Source of the DNA: Fidelibacterota bacterium
GTDB lineage: Bacteria; Fidelibacterota; Marinisomatia; Marinisomatales; UBA1611
NCBI GenBank assembly: GCA_012964275.1
Contig: DTUG01000253.1
Span: 1-5,245, forward strand
Reading direction: 5' to 3'
Length of the DNA: 5,245 nt
The notes beneath the pieces are model-generated. The model was not told where the DNA came from, made no database searches, and worked only from the letters and a program-made list of their open reading frames with translations. Position numbers and translations under genes: made by a program. How positions within the stretch are numbered: the first letter of the stretch is position 1; every line of letters begins with the position of its first letter. Positions 5,007 to 5,245 of the stretch are shown piece after piece.

Positions 5007-5245
5007 CTACCCAACTTCCTCGACTGACCACATGTGAACCAAAACGCCATCCGAGATGTGGATGAGATCTGGCTTCAGTACATCGGATATCCCGAGGTCG
5101 TATGACTCGGTCAGAGTGTTGGACATGACTTCCGCCTCTCCCTTGCGGAAGACCCATGGATCGTGATGAGTGTGGGCGATGCATAGCTTCTCCTTGTGTG
5201 AGGTGTATAGGCAGTACCGCTCGAACAGGAACTCCTCCAAAGATC
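5007..5245 (-). CDS. DUF2071 (YqjF-like) protein, C-terminal part only
   Basis: The frame is open at the right edge, so the 5' part lies outside the window; the TTG at 5240 is an internal Leu, not a start. The visible 78 residues begin SLEEFLFERYCLYTSHKEK, then HTHHDPWVFRKGEAEV (about 24-39) and NTLTESYDLGI, ending HISDGVLVHMWSVEEVG before TAG. The order FL.ERYCLYT, HH.PW.....AE, then H.S..V.V..W is the C-terminal signature of DUF2071, a family of roughly 230-250 residues with an acetoacetate-decarboxylase-like fold and no established activity. The segment is visibly richer in G+C (around 55 percent in the lines I counted) than the spacer that follows, consistent with acquisition from another genome. 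Its stop is 25 bases before the small split lipoprotein frame. Confidence 0.75.
   Translation of the reverse strand, partial: SLEEFLFERYCLYTSHKEKLCIAHTHHDPWVFRKGEAEVMSNTLTESYDLGISDVLKPDLIHISDGVLVHMWSVEEVG

Noticed and set aside
4975..5184. Arg/His-rich minus-strand frame overlapping the DUF2071-like end
   Set aside because: It is another phase of the same DNA; the frame with ERYCLYT and HHDPW matches a known family.

Overview
The window looks like a low-to-moderate G+C bacterial chromosome segment. Every gene I can support lies on the minus strand, so gene order below follows descending coordinates. The best clue to the host is a peptide encoded at 3135-3329 that ends in QTKKMVLLK after a GQPVSAGLYLYTIQ-type stretch. 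This is the second half of a type IX secretion (Por/FlgD-like) C-terminal sorting domain, typical of Bacteroidota and relatives such as Ca. Marinimicrobia (SAR406). Signal peptides ending in AQ or GQ fit the same group. The taxonomic call is an inference from memory, not from a search.

Layout in transcription order: (1) the 3' end of a DUF2071/YqjF-like gene (5245-5007), clearly richer in G+C than its surroundings; (2) a tiny lipoprotein-like reading frame interrupted by an in-frame TAA (4981-4832), then a GC-rich terminator; (3) a short secreted PA14/GLEYA-like protein (4748-4134), then a terminator; (4) a 135-base AT-rich spacer with a perfect hairpin; (5) a two-membrane-segment protein whose signal peptide lies upstream of its only usual start codon (3951-3322), abutting an orphan type IX sorting-domain tail (3329-3135), then a terminator; (6) a small cupin (3019-2654) with its own terminator and a decayed repeat copy; (7) a 456-residue polytopic membrane protein with a soluble TerB-like C-terminal segment (2436-1066); (8) a two-gene unit of a lipoprotein (1004-468) and a TPR-like protein (448 to the left edge).

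The most interesting structure is between the genes. Four intergenic sites, all in the same orientation, carry related sequences: a GC hairpin, a T-run, then TGTTTGTGGG. At two of them, about 690 and 2,260 bases apart by neighbour and extreme copy, the similarity continues through a 33-base leader to ATGAAAAAAG. At one of these the ATG opens a complete secreted protein; at the other it opens only 13 codons before an unrelated membrane-protein gene starts. Together with the headless sorting domain, the signal peptide lacking a start codon and the split lipoprotein, this suggests gene bodies being swapped between short conserved intergenic modules, leaving fragments behind. That mechanism is an inference. 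No integrase, transposase, CRISPR array, tRNA or rRNA is visible. No pathway links these genes; only the lipoprotein and TPR gene look like a functional pair.
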